From JALZKA01 sp963754045 (lineage in GTDB: Bacteria > Actinomycetota > Thermoleophilia > Solirubrobacterales > 70-9), in NCBI GenBank assembly GCA_963754045.1, contig CAVWEN010000001.1, positions 1 through 64,000 of the forward strand: a DNA stretch of 64,000 nucleotides. The letters are read 5' to 3'. The notes beneath the pieces are model-generated. The model was not told the DNA's origin, ran no database searches, and saw only the letters and a list, made by a program, of their open reading frames with translations. Numbering within the stretch: the first letter of the stretch is position 1; each line of letters opens with the position of its first letter. This document shows, piece after piece, positions 51,335 through 59,869 of this stretch. A program made the translations under genes and the position numbers.

Positions 51335-51402
51335 CTAGGAGCCGGCCAGGTGCCCGAGCTCGCGCAGGCGGTCGCCGGCGATCGCCTCGAAGGTCGCGAT
51401 CT
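51335..51402 (-). pseudogene. Remnant 3' end of a deleted sulfotransferase gene
   Basis: On the minus strand this stretch reads QIATFEAIAGDRLRELGHLA, then GS and a TAG stop. It matches the last 20 codons of ST-G (EIATFEAIAGDRLRELGYPV) but has no start codon and no upstream body. It is what would remain if a tandem sulfotransferase gene were lost. The TAG stop now forms the first half of the TAGACT -10 of ST-G. Confidence 0.8.
51357..51402 (+). repeat. 46-bp direct repeat, copy in the sulfotransferase remnant
   Basis: This is the second copy of the 46-bp repeat at 50400-50445. Together they bracket nearly the whole ST-G gene, so recombination between them would delete it. Confidence 0.85.
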
Positions 51403-51416
51403 GAACGAACGACGAC

Positions 51417-53741
51417 TCATCTAGGTGGCAGGAAGTGGTCAACGTACTCGCCGCAGGCGGCTGCGCGGTCGAGTGTTTCCGGGCCGTCGGTTGGCGTCAG
51501 CGCCACCCGGCCGAGCCAGACCGTGCGCGTGACGCCCAGGAGGTCCTGCAGGCCGCTCGGATCGGCGGCCTCGACCTCGACGACAGCGGCGAGCGGTCCG
51601 GATGCCCGCCCCGCGGGCCAGAAGGCCCCGCGACCCGCGCCGGCCAGATAGAAGCCTTCAAGCGATGCCGGAAGCTCGCCCACCACGGCCCCGTTCAGCC
51701 TGACGGTCAGCGGTACCTGCGAGTGGTACTGCATTGAAAGCTCCCACTCCCCGTCGGGCACGACCAACTTCTGCGTCGCCCCCTCGCTTGCCCCGAGCTT
51801 GAACCCTGGCTGCCAGGTGTCCTGTTCGCCCACCACCGGCGCCTCGGACACCACCGACCCGCCGGGGACCCCGTCCTTCGAGCAGTCGAGCAGCGCCCCT
51901 GGGTTGCCGCCCTCGTCGGGCAGGACCTCGAACCCGGGGGCCCTCCCATTGCGACGCCAGAGCACGTAGGCACCCTCGCGCGCGACCTCTTCCCAGTTCG
52001 GCGGCGGGGCCGACTGGAAGCCCGCCGCGGTGGTAATCGCGAACTCCTGACCGTTCAGGCGCTTCGGCTCGAGCGTGTCGAAATCGATGGCGTCGCCTTG
52101 CTGCCACGCCTTCGAGGGCCGCGCCCGGATGTCGGCGGGAACGTAGCCGCCGGGACTTCGGGCCAGGCTGCCGCGCAGCCAGTAGCCCGCGAACCGGTCC
52201 AGCCCGAGGAAGACGAGATCGTCGTTGGGGCCAACCCGCTCGGCAAGTACCGCGAGGTCGCGCTGGCGCTCGTCGAAGCCCACCGGCGCGGCGCGAAGAG
52301 CGAGCAGCGTCGAGCCGAATGCGAGCGCCGCGAACAGGCAGCCGAGCGCCAGCCGCGCCCTGCCCGGCCCCCCCTCGGCGGGAGCGAGCGCCCAGCGCAG
52401 GGTGACGAGCATCGCGATCGGAGCCAGGACCGCGAGCGCCTTGGCCTCCACGTGGATCTCCGCGAACTTCCTGGAAAGCGCGTACACCGCGCCCGCGGCG
52501 GCGAGGGTGGCGAGCAGCGACCACTCGCGCCGGCGCATCAGCGCCACGGACCCACCCAGGAGACAGAGGCCGGCGAAGGCGCTCGCCAGAAGCGATCCCG
52601 AAACGTCGCCGCGAACCAGCCTGAAGTCGCCTTCGGGCCAGATGCCCAGAGCCTCGCCGGGAAAGATCGGCGAGGAGATCCGCCCGGTGGACTGCTGGAC
52701 GTCGTCGATCTTCTCGATGAAATCCGTCGCGGGGCCGATCGCCACCACGGCGAGCACCACCAGCGCAGCGCCACCGATCGCATACGCGCGGCGATGGCGC
52801 GTGAGAGCATCGCGCGTCCTACCGAGCCCGAGCGAGAGGTCTCCCGCCCCATAGGCGAGTGCGAGCCAGAGCGGAATCGCGATCCCAACCCAGGCCGCTC
52901 CAGGAAGGCTGAACGTGAACACCGACCCGGTGGCCAGCACTGCGAGGATGCCCACGAGCGCATGCCAGGGCGGCCGCTCGCCGTCGCGCTCTCGCGCGGC
53001 CCACAGGGCCACAGCAAGCGCAACGACCAGCAGCGCCACCACCGTCTCCTTGAACCCACTCTGGGCGAGAAACGAGGCGCCGAGGTAGGGCAGGCCCGTC
53101 AGCGTCGCCCCGACCACCCGTCGGAGCGGGGGGAGTCCCGCGAGAGCGGTCAGCGCCGCGAGCGCGGTGAGAGCCGGAACGGCAAGCAGGAGGGCGTTGA
53201 AGGTGGTGACGAGGCTCGCCGTGGTCCCCTCGGAGACTGCTGCTGCGAGCGCCTGCGGCCCGACGGGATAACCGAAGGCGACCGCGTTTGGCTGCGGGCC
53301 GAATCCATCCGCGAGCCAGGCCGCCCAGTACAGCTGGGCACCGTGGTCGTTGGTGTAGATGCCCTCGCCGAGAACTCCCACGTTCTCGTTGAGAAGGAAG
53401 GGCAGGCTCGCCAGCGCGATCCCGGCGAGGACGACGACCAAGGCCACCTGGTGCTGTGCTCTCGGCCGCGCGGCAACCGGTGCCGGCTCCGCACCTCCGC
53501 GCGGAACCGCGCGACTGGTGATCAGGGCGCATACGACGGTCAGGGCAGCCATAAGGACGGCCGCGGTCAGGCCGCGGCCGGGGAGGCGAATCGCAAACGG
53601 GGCGAGGGTGATCAGGACCGCAAGACCGACCGCTCCGGCGAACCACTCGGGCCGGCGCCAGCCCAGGGCAAACATCAGGGCCCGGCCGACGACGACCGAC
53701 GCGACCACGATCAGGAGCGCGCAGGCCCAGGTGGCGATCAC
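51417..53741 (-). CDS. Large polytopic membrane protein, GT-C-like, with C-terminal extracytoplasmic domain
   Basis: This 774-residue protein has about 12-13 hydrophobic segments in residues 1-480. An aspartate-bearing loop after the third or fourth helix (GIYTNDHGAQLYWAAWLADG) fits the GT-C layout of lipid-phosphate-sugar-dependent transferases. The last 270 residues are a soluble, probably extracytoplasmic, beta-rich domain (WELSMQYHSQVPLTVRLNG, EGFYLAGAGRGAFWPAG) that could bind the polymer. It begins by GTGA overlap with the preceding gene, which has a similar plan; the two probably act together. The sugar is unknown. Confidence 0.7.
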   Translation of the reverse strand: MIATWACALLIVVASVVVGRALMFALGWRRPEWFAGAVGLAVLITLAPFAIRLPGRGLTAAVLMAALTVVCALITSRAVPRGGAEPAPVAARPRAQHQVALVVVLAGIALASLPFLLNENVGVLGEGIYTNDHGAQLYWAAWLADGFGPQPNAVAFGYPVGPQALAAAVSEGTTASLVTTFNALLLAVPALTALAALTALAGLPPLRRVVGATLTGLPYLGASFLAQSGFKETVVALLVVALAVALWAARERDGERPPWHALVGILAVLATGSVFTFSLPGAAWVGIAIPLWLALAYGAGDLSLGLGRTRDALTRHRRAYAIGGAALVVLAVVAIGPATDFIEKIDDVQQSTGRISSPIFPGEALGIWPEGDFRLVRGDVSGSLLASAFAGLCLLGGSVALMRRREWSLLATLAAAGAVYALSRKFAEIHVEAKALAVLAPIAMLVTLRWALAPAEGGPGRARLALGCLFAALAFGSTLLALRAAPVGFDERQRDLAVLAERVGPNDDLVFLGLDRFAGYWLRGSLARSPGGYVPADIRARPSKAWQQGDAIDFDTLEPKRLNGQEFAITTAAGFQSAPPPNWEEVAREGAYVLWRRNGRAPGFEVLPDEGGNPGALLDCSKDGVPGGSVVSEAPVVGEQDTWQPGFKLGASEGATQKLVVPDGEWELSMQYHSQVPLTVRLNGAVVGELPASLEGFYLAGAGRGAFWPAGRASGPLAAVVEVEAADPSGLQDLLGVTRTVWLGRVALTPTDGPETLDRAAACGEYVDHFLPPR

Positions 53742-56071
53742 GAAGACCCCAGGCTCTCGGCCGGTGGCTCGATCGGCGGGTGGCCAGGTGGGAGCTCGAC
53801 CTCGCCGGGGTCCGCGGCGCTGTCGAACGGAGGTTGGTTGGCAAGCGGATCGTTGTTCACCGAGTCACCCGACAGCTCCGAGGTCTCGAGGTCGGGTAGG
53901 TCCCCGCACCCTGCCGGGTCGAGCGGCGCGGTGATCGCGAAGACGCTCACGGGGCCGTCACGCACGATCTCGCGCGCATGGTTGTCCCCACGCGTCCAGA
54001 GGGCCTCCTTGGTGTCGGCGAGGCCGCCGGGCAGGTAAGGGTCGTACATGGTGACCACGTAGTCGAAGTCGCCGTCGTTGATCGCGGCGCGCCACGTCTG
54101 GCAGTCGGGGATGCGTGTGAAGGCCCCGTCGCCGCCGCGCTGTCCGAGCCACTGGACCTCGTTGCGCAGCGCGGTGCCGTAGAACGCATACTGGTTGAAC
54201 ACTCCGCGAACCGCCGACACGGCGATGCGCGCGTCGCGCAGGTCGCGTGCCCAGCGCACCGCCTCGGCGATGTTCAGCTGCGGGCTCAGGTTCTCGTAGC
54301 GGCGCTCGAGGTGGTAGTTCTGAACGAACTGCCCGGCTCCGACAGCGCCCGCCAGCACGATGGCGGCCAGCGCGAGCGACCGCCTCGGACTCGCCGCGGG
54401 CCCGACCCAGCCCCGTGAGCGGGCGAACAGCAGCGCGACGAAAACGCCGAACACGGCCAGCGAAATCGCGATCGCCGATGTCTTGTTCGCGTACTCAGGG
54501 CCCCACTGGGCGATCGAGAGCGTGGTGACCAGCGAGAGGATCGCCATCGCCGCGAGCATCAGCGCGCGCCGGCGTGCCGTGGAGCGCAGCACCGGTAGGC
54601 ACGGCAGGATCGCCAATCCGATTCCCAGTGCGGGCGCTAGGTAGCGAATGTTCCACTCGAAGGCGATCGGCTCGCCCTCCTCCCCGCCGGCCGTGAGCGG
54701 TGTGAAGACGTAGGCGATCGCGGTCAGCAGGGCGACCGCGCCGAGAGCGCGTAGGAGCGGATCACTTTTGACCCGCCAGAGCGCGTACAGCCCGCCCGCG
54801 ACCACCGCGATCAGGATCAGCGCCCACAACGGCCCCAGCTCCTCGGCGAAGAACGGAGCGAACCAGTCGCCCCAGATGTCGAGGTTGGTGATGTAGTGAG
54901 CGATCGCGAAGCCAGGACGCAGCTCGAAGTCACGCTCAGGCGCGGGCAGGCCCAGCGGCCCGAACGCGGTGTACGGGATTGGGTTGCCGACCGCGACGAG
55001 ATTTCGCAGATACCAGTAGCCCCCGGCGAGGAGCATCGGTGCGGTCCACACGAGCGCGAGGCGCAGCCGAGCGCGACGGGGCGCCAGCAGGACCACTGCG
55101 ACCGTCAGCAGTGCCACCGGGGCCAAAAAGCTCAGCTTCGTCCCGGCCGCAAGCCCCGCCGCCGCCCCGGCAAACCCCACCGCCCACCGATCGAGTGGCC
55201 CGTTGCTCGGTGTCTCGCTTAGCAACGGGCCACTCGGCGGGGGGTGTGGTTGGGGGCGGGCGTTTGCGAGCAGCGCCACCGCGCACAGGACGAAGGCGAC
55301 GCCGCCGACGTCGTTCAGCGCCTCCCCGGCCTGGAAGTCCACCATCGTCTCGGCGCCCAGCACAACGGACGCACCCAACAGGGCCTGGGGGGCCACCCCG
55401 TATGGGCGGCCGATGCACCAGCCGGCCAGCAGGCCGAGCCCGAGGAAGCCGACGTTGGCCATCGGCGAGATGAAGTCGCGGGCGAAGGCGAGAATCGGGA
55501 TCGCGTGCAGCAGCTCCGTGTTGGCCGGGTAGAAGGTGGCGAGAAAGATCGGGTCGAAGAAGAAGAGGTCGCCGGTCGAGCCCGTCTGGACGAACTTGGC
55601 CGAGAGCGGCATGTGGTACCAGAGCGAATCGGCGCGGCCCATGCCGCCGGTGAGACCGGAGATCGTCGGGATGAGCCAGCCCGCGAGGATCACCGCGCAG
55701 ACACCGCCCGCCACCAGCAGGCCCACCCTTGAGGCGGCGGGGGCCGGCGGTGCAGTCGGCTCGATCCGGCGCAGCCGACCAGTGGTGAACACGCTCGCAG
55801 CCGACAGCAGCACGCACCCGATCGCGTACTCGAAATCGCCAAAGGCACCGAACGTGCCAAGGGTTTCGCCCAGCACGATCGCGGCGGTGAGCCCGGCGAC
55901 AATGTTCGCCAGGACCGCGGGTGGCCCCGACCATCCGGGCAGGAGGGCACGTCGCACGATGACCGCTGTGAAGGTGAGGGCCCCTGCGATAACGGCCAGC
56001 AGCAGCGCGCCGGCCAGGTACTCGGGCGCGCTCAAGGCGCGCTCGGCGGGGTCGGAAACGAAGGGGCTCAC
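53738..56071 (-). CDS. GT-C-type membrane glycosyltransferase
   Basis: This 777-residue polytopic protein has about 13 membrane helices followed by a soluble tail. GRADSLWYHMPLSAKFVQTG after the early helices resembles the acidic first loop of GT-C enzymes. FYPANTELLHAIP and WNIRYLAPALGIG also fit this class. The C-terminal region (LNIAEAVRWARDLRDARIAV, DFDYVVTMYDPYLPGG) resembles the soluble parts of mannosyltransferase-like proteins. A short Pro-rich segment near residue 285 is encoded by a 16-bp perfect palindrome. GTG 56071 starts the two-gene operon. Confidence 0.75.
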   Translation of the reverse strand: MSPFVSDPAERALSAPEYLAGALLLAVIAGALTFTAVIVRRALLPGWSGPPAVLANIVAGLTAAIVLGETLGTFGAFGDFEYAIGCVLLSAASVFTTGRLRRIEPTAPPAPAASRVGLLVAGGVCAVILAGWLIPTISGLTGGMGRADSLWYHMPLSAKFVQTGSTGDLFFFDPIFLATFYPANTELLHAIPILAFARDFISPMANVGFLGLGLLAGWCIGRPYGVAPQALLGASVVLGAETMVDFQAGEALNDVGGVAFVLCAVALLANARPQPHPPPSGPLLSETPSNGPLDRWAVGFAGAAAGLAAGTKLSFLAPVALLTVAVVLLAPRRARLRLALVWTAPMLLAGGYWYLRNLVAVGNPIPYTAFGPLGLPAPERDFELRPGFAIAHYITNLDIWGDWFAPFFAEELGPLWALILIAVVAGGLYALWRVKSDPLLRALGAVALLTAIAYVFTPLTAGGEEGEPIAFEWNIRYLAPALGIGLAILPCLPVLRSTARRRALMLAAMAILSLVTTLSIAQWGPEYANKTSAIAISLAVFGVFVALLFARSRGWVGPAASPRRSLALAAIVLAGAVGAGQFVQNYHLERRYENLSPQLNIAEAVRWARDLRDARIAVSAVRGVFNQYAFYGTALRNEVQWLGQRGGDGAFTRIPDCQTWRAAINDGDFDYVVTMYDPYLPGGLADTKEALWTRGDNHAREIVRDGPVSVFAITAPLDPAGCGDLPDLETSELSGDSVNNDPLANQPPFDSAADPGEVELPPGHPPIEPPAESLGSS
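55192..55236. repeat. 16-bp perfect inverted repeat inside a coding region
   Basis: CGAGTGGCCCGTTGCT (55192-55207) and its complement (55221-55236) flank a 13-nt loop. It encodes PSGPL-L-SET-P-SNGPL within a Pro-rich loop of the GT-C protein, and keeps the frame. It could be an inserted REP-like palindrome. Confidence 0.85.
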
Positions 56072-56087
56072 GCGCCCCGCCCCGGGC

Positions 56088-56411
56088 TCAGCGGATCACG
56101 ACGGAGCGCTCGTCGGGCGCCACCATGCCCAGCTGGCGCACGCCGCGTTCGGCGGCGTCGGGCGCTCGCAGCAGGTCCGCTCGCTCGCGCAGTGCCTCGT
56201 TCTCGCCCTTCAGCGTCTCCAGCTGCTGTGCCTCGGTGCGCGAGCCCTTCCAGGCATCGACGAAGTTCACGACCGGGTTCACGTACAGCACGACAATCGC
56301 AAAGAAGACCAGCACCAGGGCGATCCGCCCCGCGCGCTCCCAGTCGATTCGCGACTTGCGCTGGCCCGGCCGCCTCGGACGAGGTGCGAGTCGGTATGTG
56401 GAAGCGCTCAC
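56088..56411 (-). CDS. Septum-formation protein of the DivIC/FtsB family
   Basis: This 107-residue single-pass protein has a basic N-terminus, one helix (IALVLVFFAIVVLYVNPVVN) and an extracytoplasmic coiled coil (TEAQQLETLKGENEALRERA). These features fit DivIC/FtsB proteins that bridge FtsL and FtsQ in the divisome. It lies 28 nt downstream of eno, the usual place for this gene in Actinomycetota, and 17 nt before the GT-C operon. The GTG start gives a normal length. Confidence 0.85.
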   Translation of the reverse strand: MSASTYRLAPRPRRPGQRKSRIDWERAGRIALVLVFFAIVVLYVNPVVNFVDAWKGSRTEAQQLETLKGENEALRERADLLRAPDAAERGVRQLGMVAPDERSVVIR

Positions 56412-56439
56412 GCCTCATCGGTTCAACACCGAAGGCGAT

Positions 56440-57729
56440 CTACCTTCCGGCGAAAGCGCTGACCCCGGGATAGGTCGCCCGCTCGCCCAGCTCCTCCGCG
56501 ATACGCAGCAGCTGGTTGTACTTGGCAACGCGGTCCGAGCGTGACGGCGCGCCCGTCTTGATCTGGCCCACGCCCGTCGCAACGGCGAGGTCGGCGATCG
56601 TGGTGTCCTCGGTCTCGCCCGAGCGGTGGGACATCACCGCCGTATAGCCGGCCTCACGCGCCGTCGCGATCGCGTCGAGGGTCTCGGTCAAGGTCCCGAT
56701 CTGATTCACCTTGACGAGGATCGAGTTGGCAACGCCCGCATCGATCCCGCGGCGCAAGCGCTCGGGATTGGTCACGAAGAGGTCGTCACCGACAAGCTGG
56801 CAGCTCGCCCCGATCCGATCGGTCAGCTCGCGCCAGCCGTCCCAGTCCTCCTCGTCCATGCCGTCCTCGATCGAGACGATGGGGTAGCGGCCTGCCAGTT
56901 CCTCCCACATCGCCGCCATCTCCGTCGGCGTGAGTGAGCGGTCCTCGTGCTCGAGCACGTAGGCGCCGCCGCTGAAGATCTCGCTGGTGGCCGGATCGAG
57001 GGCGATGTTCACATCCACGCCGGGCTCATAGCCAGCAGCCTCGATGCCCGCGACGAGCATCTCGAGTGCTGCCTCGTTCGAGGGCAGATCGGGCGCGAAA
57101 CCACCCTCGTCCCCGCCCGCGGTACCGAGCCCCCGCTCCGACAGGGTGAGCTTGAGCGCGTGGAAGACCTCGGTGCCGACCCGCAGGCCCTCGTCGAAGC
57201 TTGTTGCGCCCGAGGGGACCACCATGAACTCCTGGAAGTCCACGGCGTTGTCGGCGTGGGCCCCTCCGTTCAGCACGTTCATCATCGGCACCGGCAGCAC
57301 GCTGGGCTCGTCCAGGCCCGCGACCTGGGCGACATAGCGGTAGAGCGGCAGTCCGGCTTCGGCAGCCGACGCCCGTGCGGCGGCCAGTGAGACACCCAGG
57401 ATCGCGTTGGCGCCGAGGCGGGACTTGTTCGGCGTTCCGTCCAGGTCGATCATCGCGCGATCGAGCGCCGACTGGTCCGCTGCGTCGGCGTTCGCGAGCG
57501 CCACGGCGATCTCGCCGTTTACGTTGGCCACCGCGGTGGCCACGCCCTTTCCGTTCCAATCCGAGCCGCCGTCGCGTAGCTCGGTGGCCTCGAACTCGCC
57601 GGTGGAAGCGCCCGATGGCACTGCGGCGCGGCCCATGGCGCGACCGGCGAGGGTCACCTCGACCTCGACCGTCGGGTTGCCTCGGGAGTCGAGGATCTGC
57701 CGTGCGTGGATGCGCTCGATAGCTGCCAT
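56440..57729 (-). CDS. eno: Enolase
   Basis: This 429-residue enolase converts 2-phosphoglycerate to phosphoenolpyruvate. ILDSRGNPTVEVEV, GRAAVPSGASTGEFEA and GGDEGGFAPDLPSNE (general acid region) are present. VSIEDGMDEEDWDGW supplies a Mg ligand and ILVKVNQIGTLTETLDAI carries the catalytic Lys. SHRSGETEDTTIADLAVA completes the family. ATG 57729 begins MAAIERIHARQ, the normal enolase start; the upstream frame to 57996 is antisense noise over mazG. Minus-strand order: mazG, eno, divIC. Confidence 0.97.
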   Translation of the reverse strand: MAAIERIHARQILDSRGNPTVEVEVTLAGRAMGRAAVPSGASTGEFEATELRDGGSDWNGKGVATAVANVNGEIAVALANADAADQSALDRAMIDLDGTPNKSRLGANAILGVSLAAARASAAEAGLPLYRYVAQVAGLDEPSVLPVPMMNVLNGGAHADNAVDFQEFMVVPSGATSFDEGLRVGTEVFHALKLTLSERGLGTAGGDEGGFAPDLPSNEAALEMLVAGIEAAGYEPGVDVNIALDPATSEIFSGGAYVLEHEDRSLTPTEMAAMWEELAGRYPIVSIEDGMDEEDWDGWRELTDRIGASCQLVGDDLFVTNPERLRRGIDAGVANSILVKVNQIGTLTETLDAIATAREAGYTAVMSHRSGETEDTTIADLAVATGVGQIKTGAPSRSDRVAKYNQLLRIAEELGERATYPGVSAFAGR

Positions 57730-57757
57730 CAAATCGGTCCCAACTGAAGCGTCAAAT

Positions 57758-58447
57758 CTACGCGGTCGGGCGCAGGCGGTCGGCGGCCGAGCGCACGGCG
57801 AGCTCAGGGTCCACACCCAGCGTCCGCGAGACGCGCACCAGCTCCAGCAGAGTCTCCCCCAGCCAGCGCTCGGCACGATCGCGCACCGCCTCCTCGACGG
57901 GCGGCTTGCCGCCGCCGGCCGGATCCGCCCGGCGCAGGATCTTGCGCGCGTACAGGAGCCCCGGCAGGTTCTCCGGAACGTCGGCAAACGGATCATCCGC
58001 GCCGCGGCCCTCCACCTCGCGCTTGATCCTGTCCCAGTTGGCGAGCACCTCGCCCGAATCGGAGACCTTCAGATCAGCTGCATCACCGGCGGCAGAGCCC
58101 CCTTTTCGAGGCTCGCCGTCCGCCTCGGAGTCACCGAACACGTGCGGGTGGCGTCGGACCAGCTTCTCGGTGAGCTTCGTCGCTACGTCGCCCAGGTCGC
58201 TCGCACCGCGCTCCTCCAGCAGCAGCGCCAGGAAGACCACCTGGAAGAGCACGTCACCGAGCTCGTCGACCATCTTTTTGTCGTCGCCCGTGGTGGCCGC
58301 ATCGGCCAGCTCGTACACCTCCTCGACCGTGTGGGGGACGATCGAGCGCTCGTTCTGCTCGCGATCCCACGGGCACTCAACCCGCAGGCGGCGGGTGATC
58401 TCGTCCAGCCGTGCGAGGGCCTCGAGCGGAGAAGGCGCCTCGGTCAG
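57758..58447 (-). CDS. mazG: Nucleoside triphosphate pyrophosphohydrolase MazG
   Basis: This 229-residue MazG hydrolyses (d)NTPs to monophosphates, and in some species lowers ppGpp or removes oxidised nucleotides. The conserved beginning ALARLDEITRRLRVECPWDR, then QNERSIVPHTVEEVYEL, is encoded upstream of the first conventional start codon (GTG 58318). That GTG would delete the 'CPWD' motif. The frame is open back to CTG 58447, which overlaps the stop of the foldase gene as CTGA, exactly like the NTGA couplings elsewhere here. CTG is therefore the likely start. EEVYELADAA and VDELGDVLFQVVFLA hold the Mg-binding Glu/Asp set. Confidence 0.87.
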   Translation of the reverse strand: MTEAPSPLEALARLDEITRRLRVECPWDREQNERSIVPHTVEEVYELADAATTGDDKKMVDELGDVLFQVVFLALLLEERGASDLGDVATKLTEKLVRRHPHVFGDSEADGEPRKGGSAAGDAADLKVSDSGEVLANWDRIKREVEGRGADDPFADVPENLPGLLYARKILRRADPAGGGKPPVEEAVRDRAERWLGETLLELVRVSRTLGVDPELAVRSAADRLRPTA

Positions 58448-59853
58448 GGCGCGGGTGCGGCGCCGGGGGGCGCGGTGCCGGGGGGAGCCGCGCCACCGGC
58501 CGCCGGGGGCGCGCCGGGAATCTGTGTGGCGCCGGGCACGCCCAACTGGTCCGCCGCCGGAGCGGGGGTGCCTCCGAGCGCGGGTCCCTGGGGCCTACCG
58601 GGGACCAGGGCACCCGAAGCTGCTGCACTGGCCGCGTCCCAAGGCGCCGTGGGAGCCTGCAGCGCGAGGCCGCTGGGATCGGGCGCGGCCGGCGTCGCGC
58701 TCGCAAACGGGGGCAGCGGCGCGATTGAGGTCACCGGCGCCGGGCAGGCAAGTGGCGGATCCTCGCCGGTCTCGGGGTCGGGCACGACCTCGTCGCCAGG
58801 GTCGTCGCCGACGCATCCGTCGTCGGGCACGCTGTTGGAGCAACGCTCAATTGCTACGTCCTCCGCGCAGATGGTGCGCTGGCGCCACTTCGCGACGAAG
58901 CTCTCCTGGAAGTCGGATGCGATCGTCTGCTGGGCCTGCGTTACGAGCGTCTGGCTGATCTGCTCGCGGACCTGGTCGTCCAGCTCCTGGGTGGAGGCCG
59001 GGGTAATCGTGTCCACGCCCAGCACGTAGAAGCCGGCGTCGGTCTCGATCGGACCGGCCAGCTCGCCCTCGGAAGCGCTGAAGATCGCTTCGTCGAGGGC
59101 GGCCTCGTTCTGGCCCTGCACCACGCCCTGACGCAGGCCGCCGAGCTCAGCGGTGGCCTCGTCGGTTGAAAACTTCTTCGCGACCTTGTCCCAGGACTGG
59201 TCGGAGTCGTCCTTGCTGAGCGCGTCGAACGCCGTCTGGGCCTCGGCTTCGTCGGGGTTCAGGATCGTGCGGACGTCGCGGGTCTCCGGCGTCTCGAACT
59301 GCTCGATGTTGTCGTCGTAGAAGGCCTGGATCACTTCGTCGGCGATCTCGGGTTCAGCCGGAATCACCTCCTCCTGGATTCGCGCCGATAGGAGCTGGAG
59401 CTCAACGCGTTCGAGCGCGTCCTCCTCCGAGAAGCCCTGCTGCTCGAGGAAGCGGTCGAACTGCTTCTGGCCGCCGAACTGCTCTTCGATGATCGAGTCG
59501 CGCTCAGCCAGGATCTCGCGCTCGGAGACCTCGATACCGAGATCCGCGGCCTCGCCCGCCACCCATTTGGCGAGCAACAGATCCGCCATCGCCGAATCCA
59601 CCAACAGGTCGTACTGCGGCGTGCCCGCGGCGGGGGCCTCCTGGATGCCCTGGCGGGCGGCCGCCTGCTCGATCGCAATGTCGAAGTCTTCTCGGGTGAT
59701 GTCGCCGTCCCCGACCTCCTCGACGAAGGCAACGTCCCCCTCGGGGAGGCTCAGGCCGCCCAGGCCGCTGGTGGTTGCGGTCAGCACCAGCGCGAGGATC
59801 AGCCCTGCGCCCAGCACGGCGGCGATCAGCTTCTTGTTCGGTCCCTGGCGCAC
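58444..59853 (-). CDS. SurA/PrsA-like peptidyl-prolyl isomerase with PpiC domain
   Basis: This 469-residue membrane-anchored foldase should help secreted proteins fold. A single N-terminal helix follows a basic start (KKLIAAVLGAGLILALVLTA). A SurA_N-like helical region spans about 40-170 and the parvulin domain about 180-290 (ETRDVRTILNPDEAEAQTAF, TAELGGLRQGVVQGQNE, GELAGPIETDAGFYVLGV). The tail from about 330 has four Cys and a long Pro/Ala-rich, disordered stretch. GTG 59853 is preferred; the frame to 60939 lies inside mfd. The -10 TAGGCT overlaps the mfd stop. Confidence 0.88.
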   Translation of the reverse strand: MRQGPNKKLIAAVLGAGLILALVLTATTSGLGGLSLPEGDVAFVEEVGDGDITREDFDIAIEQAAARQGIQEAPAAGTPQYDLLVDSAMADLLLAKWVAGEAADLGIEVSEREILAERDSIIEEQFGGQKQFDRFLEQQGFSEEDALERVELQLLSARIQEEVIPAEPEIADEVIQAFYDDNIEQFETPETRDVRTILNPDEAEAQTAFDALSKDDSDQSWDKVAKKFSTDEATAELGGLRQGVVQGQNEAALDEAIFSASEGELAGPIETDAGFYVLGVDTITPASTQELDDQVREQISQTLVTQAQQTIASDFQESFVAKWRQRTICAEDVAIERCSNSVPDDGCVGDDPGDEVVPDPETGEDPPLACPAPVTSIAPLPPFASATPAAPDPSGLALQAPTAPWDAASAAASGALVPGRPQGPALGGTPAPAADQLGVPGATQIPGAPPAAGGAAPPGTAPPGAAPAP

Positions 59854-59863
59854 GAAGTTGGAA

Positions 59864-59869
59864 AGCCTA
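59864..59869 (-). promoter_or_regulatory. -10 element overlapping the mfd stop codon
   Basis: Minus-strand TAGGCT (59869-59864) has as its first three bases the TAG stop of mfd. It lies 10 nt before the foldase GTG, so the transcript would carry about a 3-nt leader. Confidence 0.4.
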
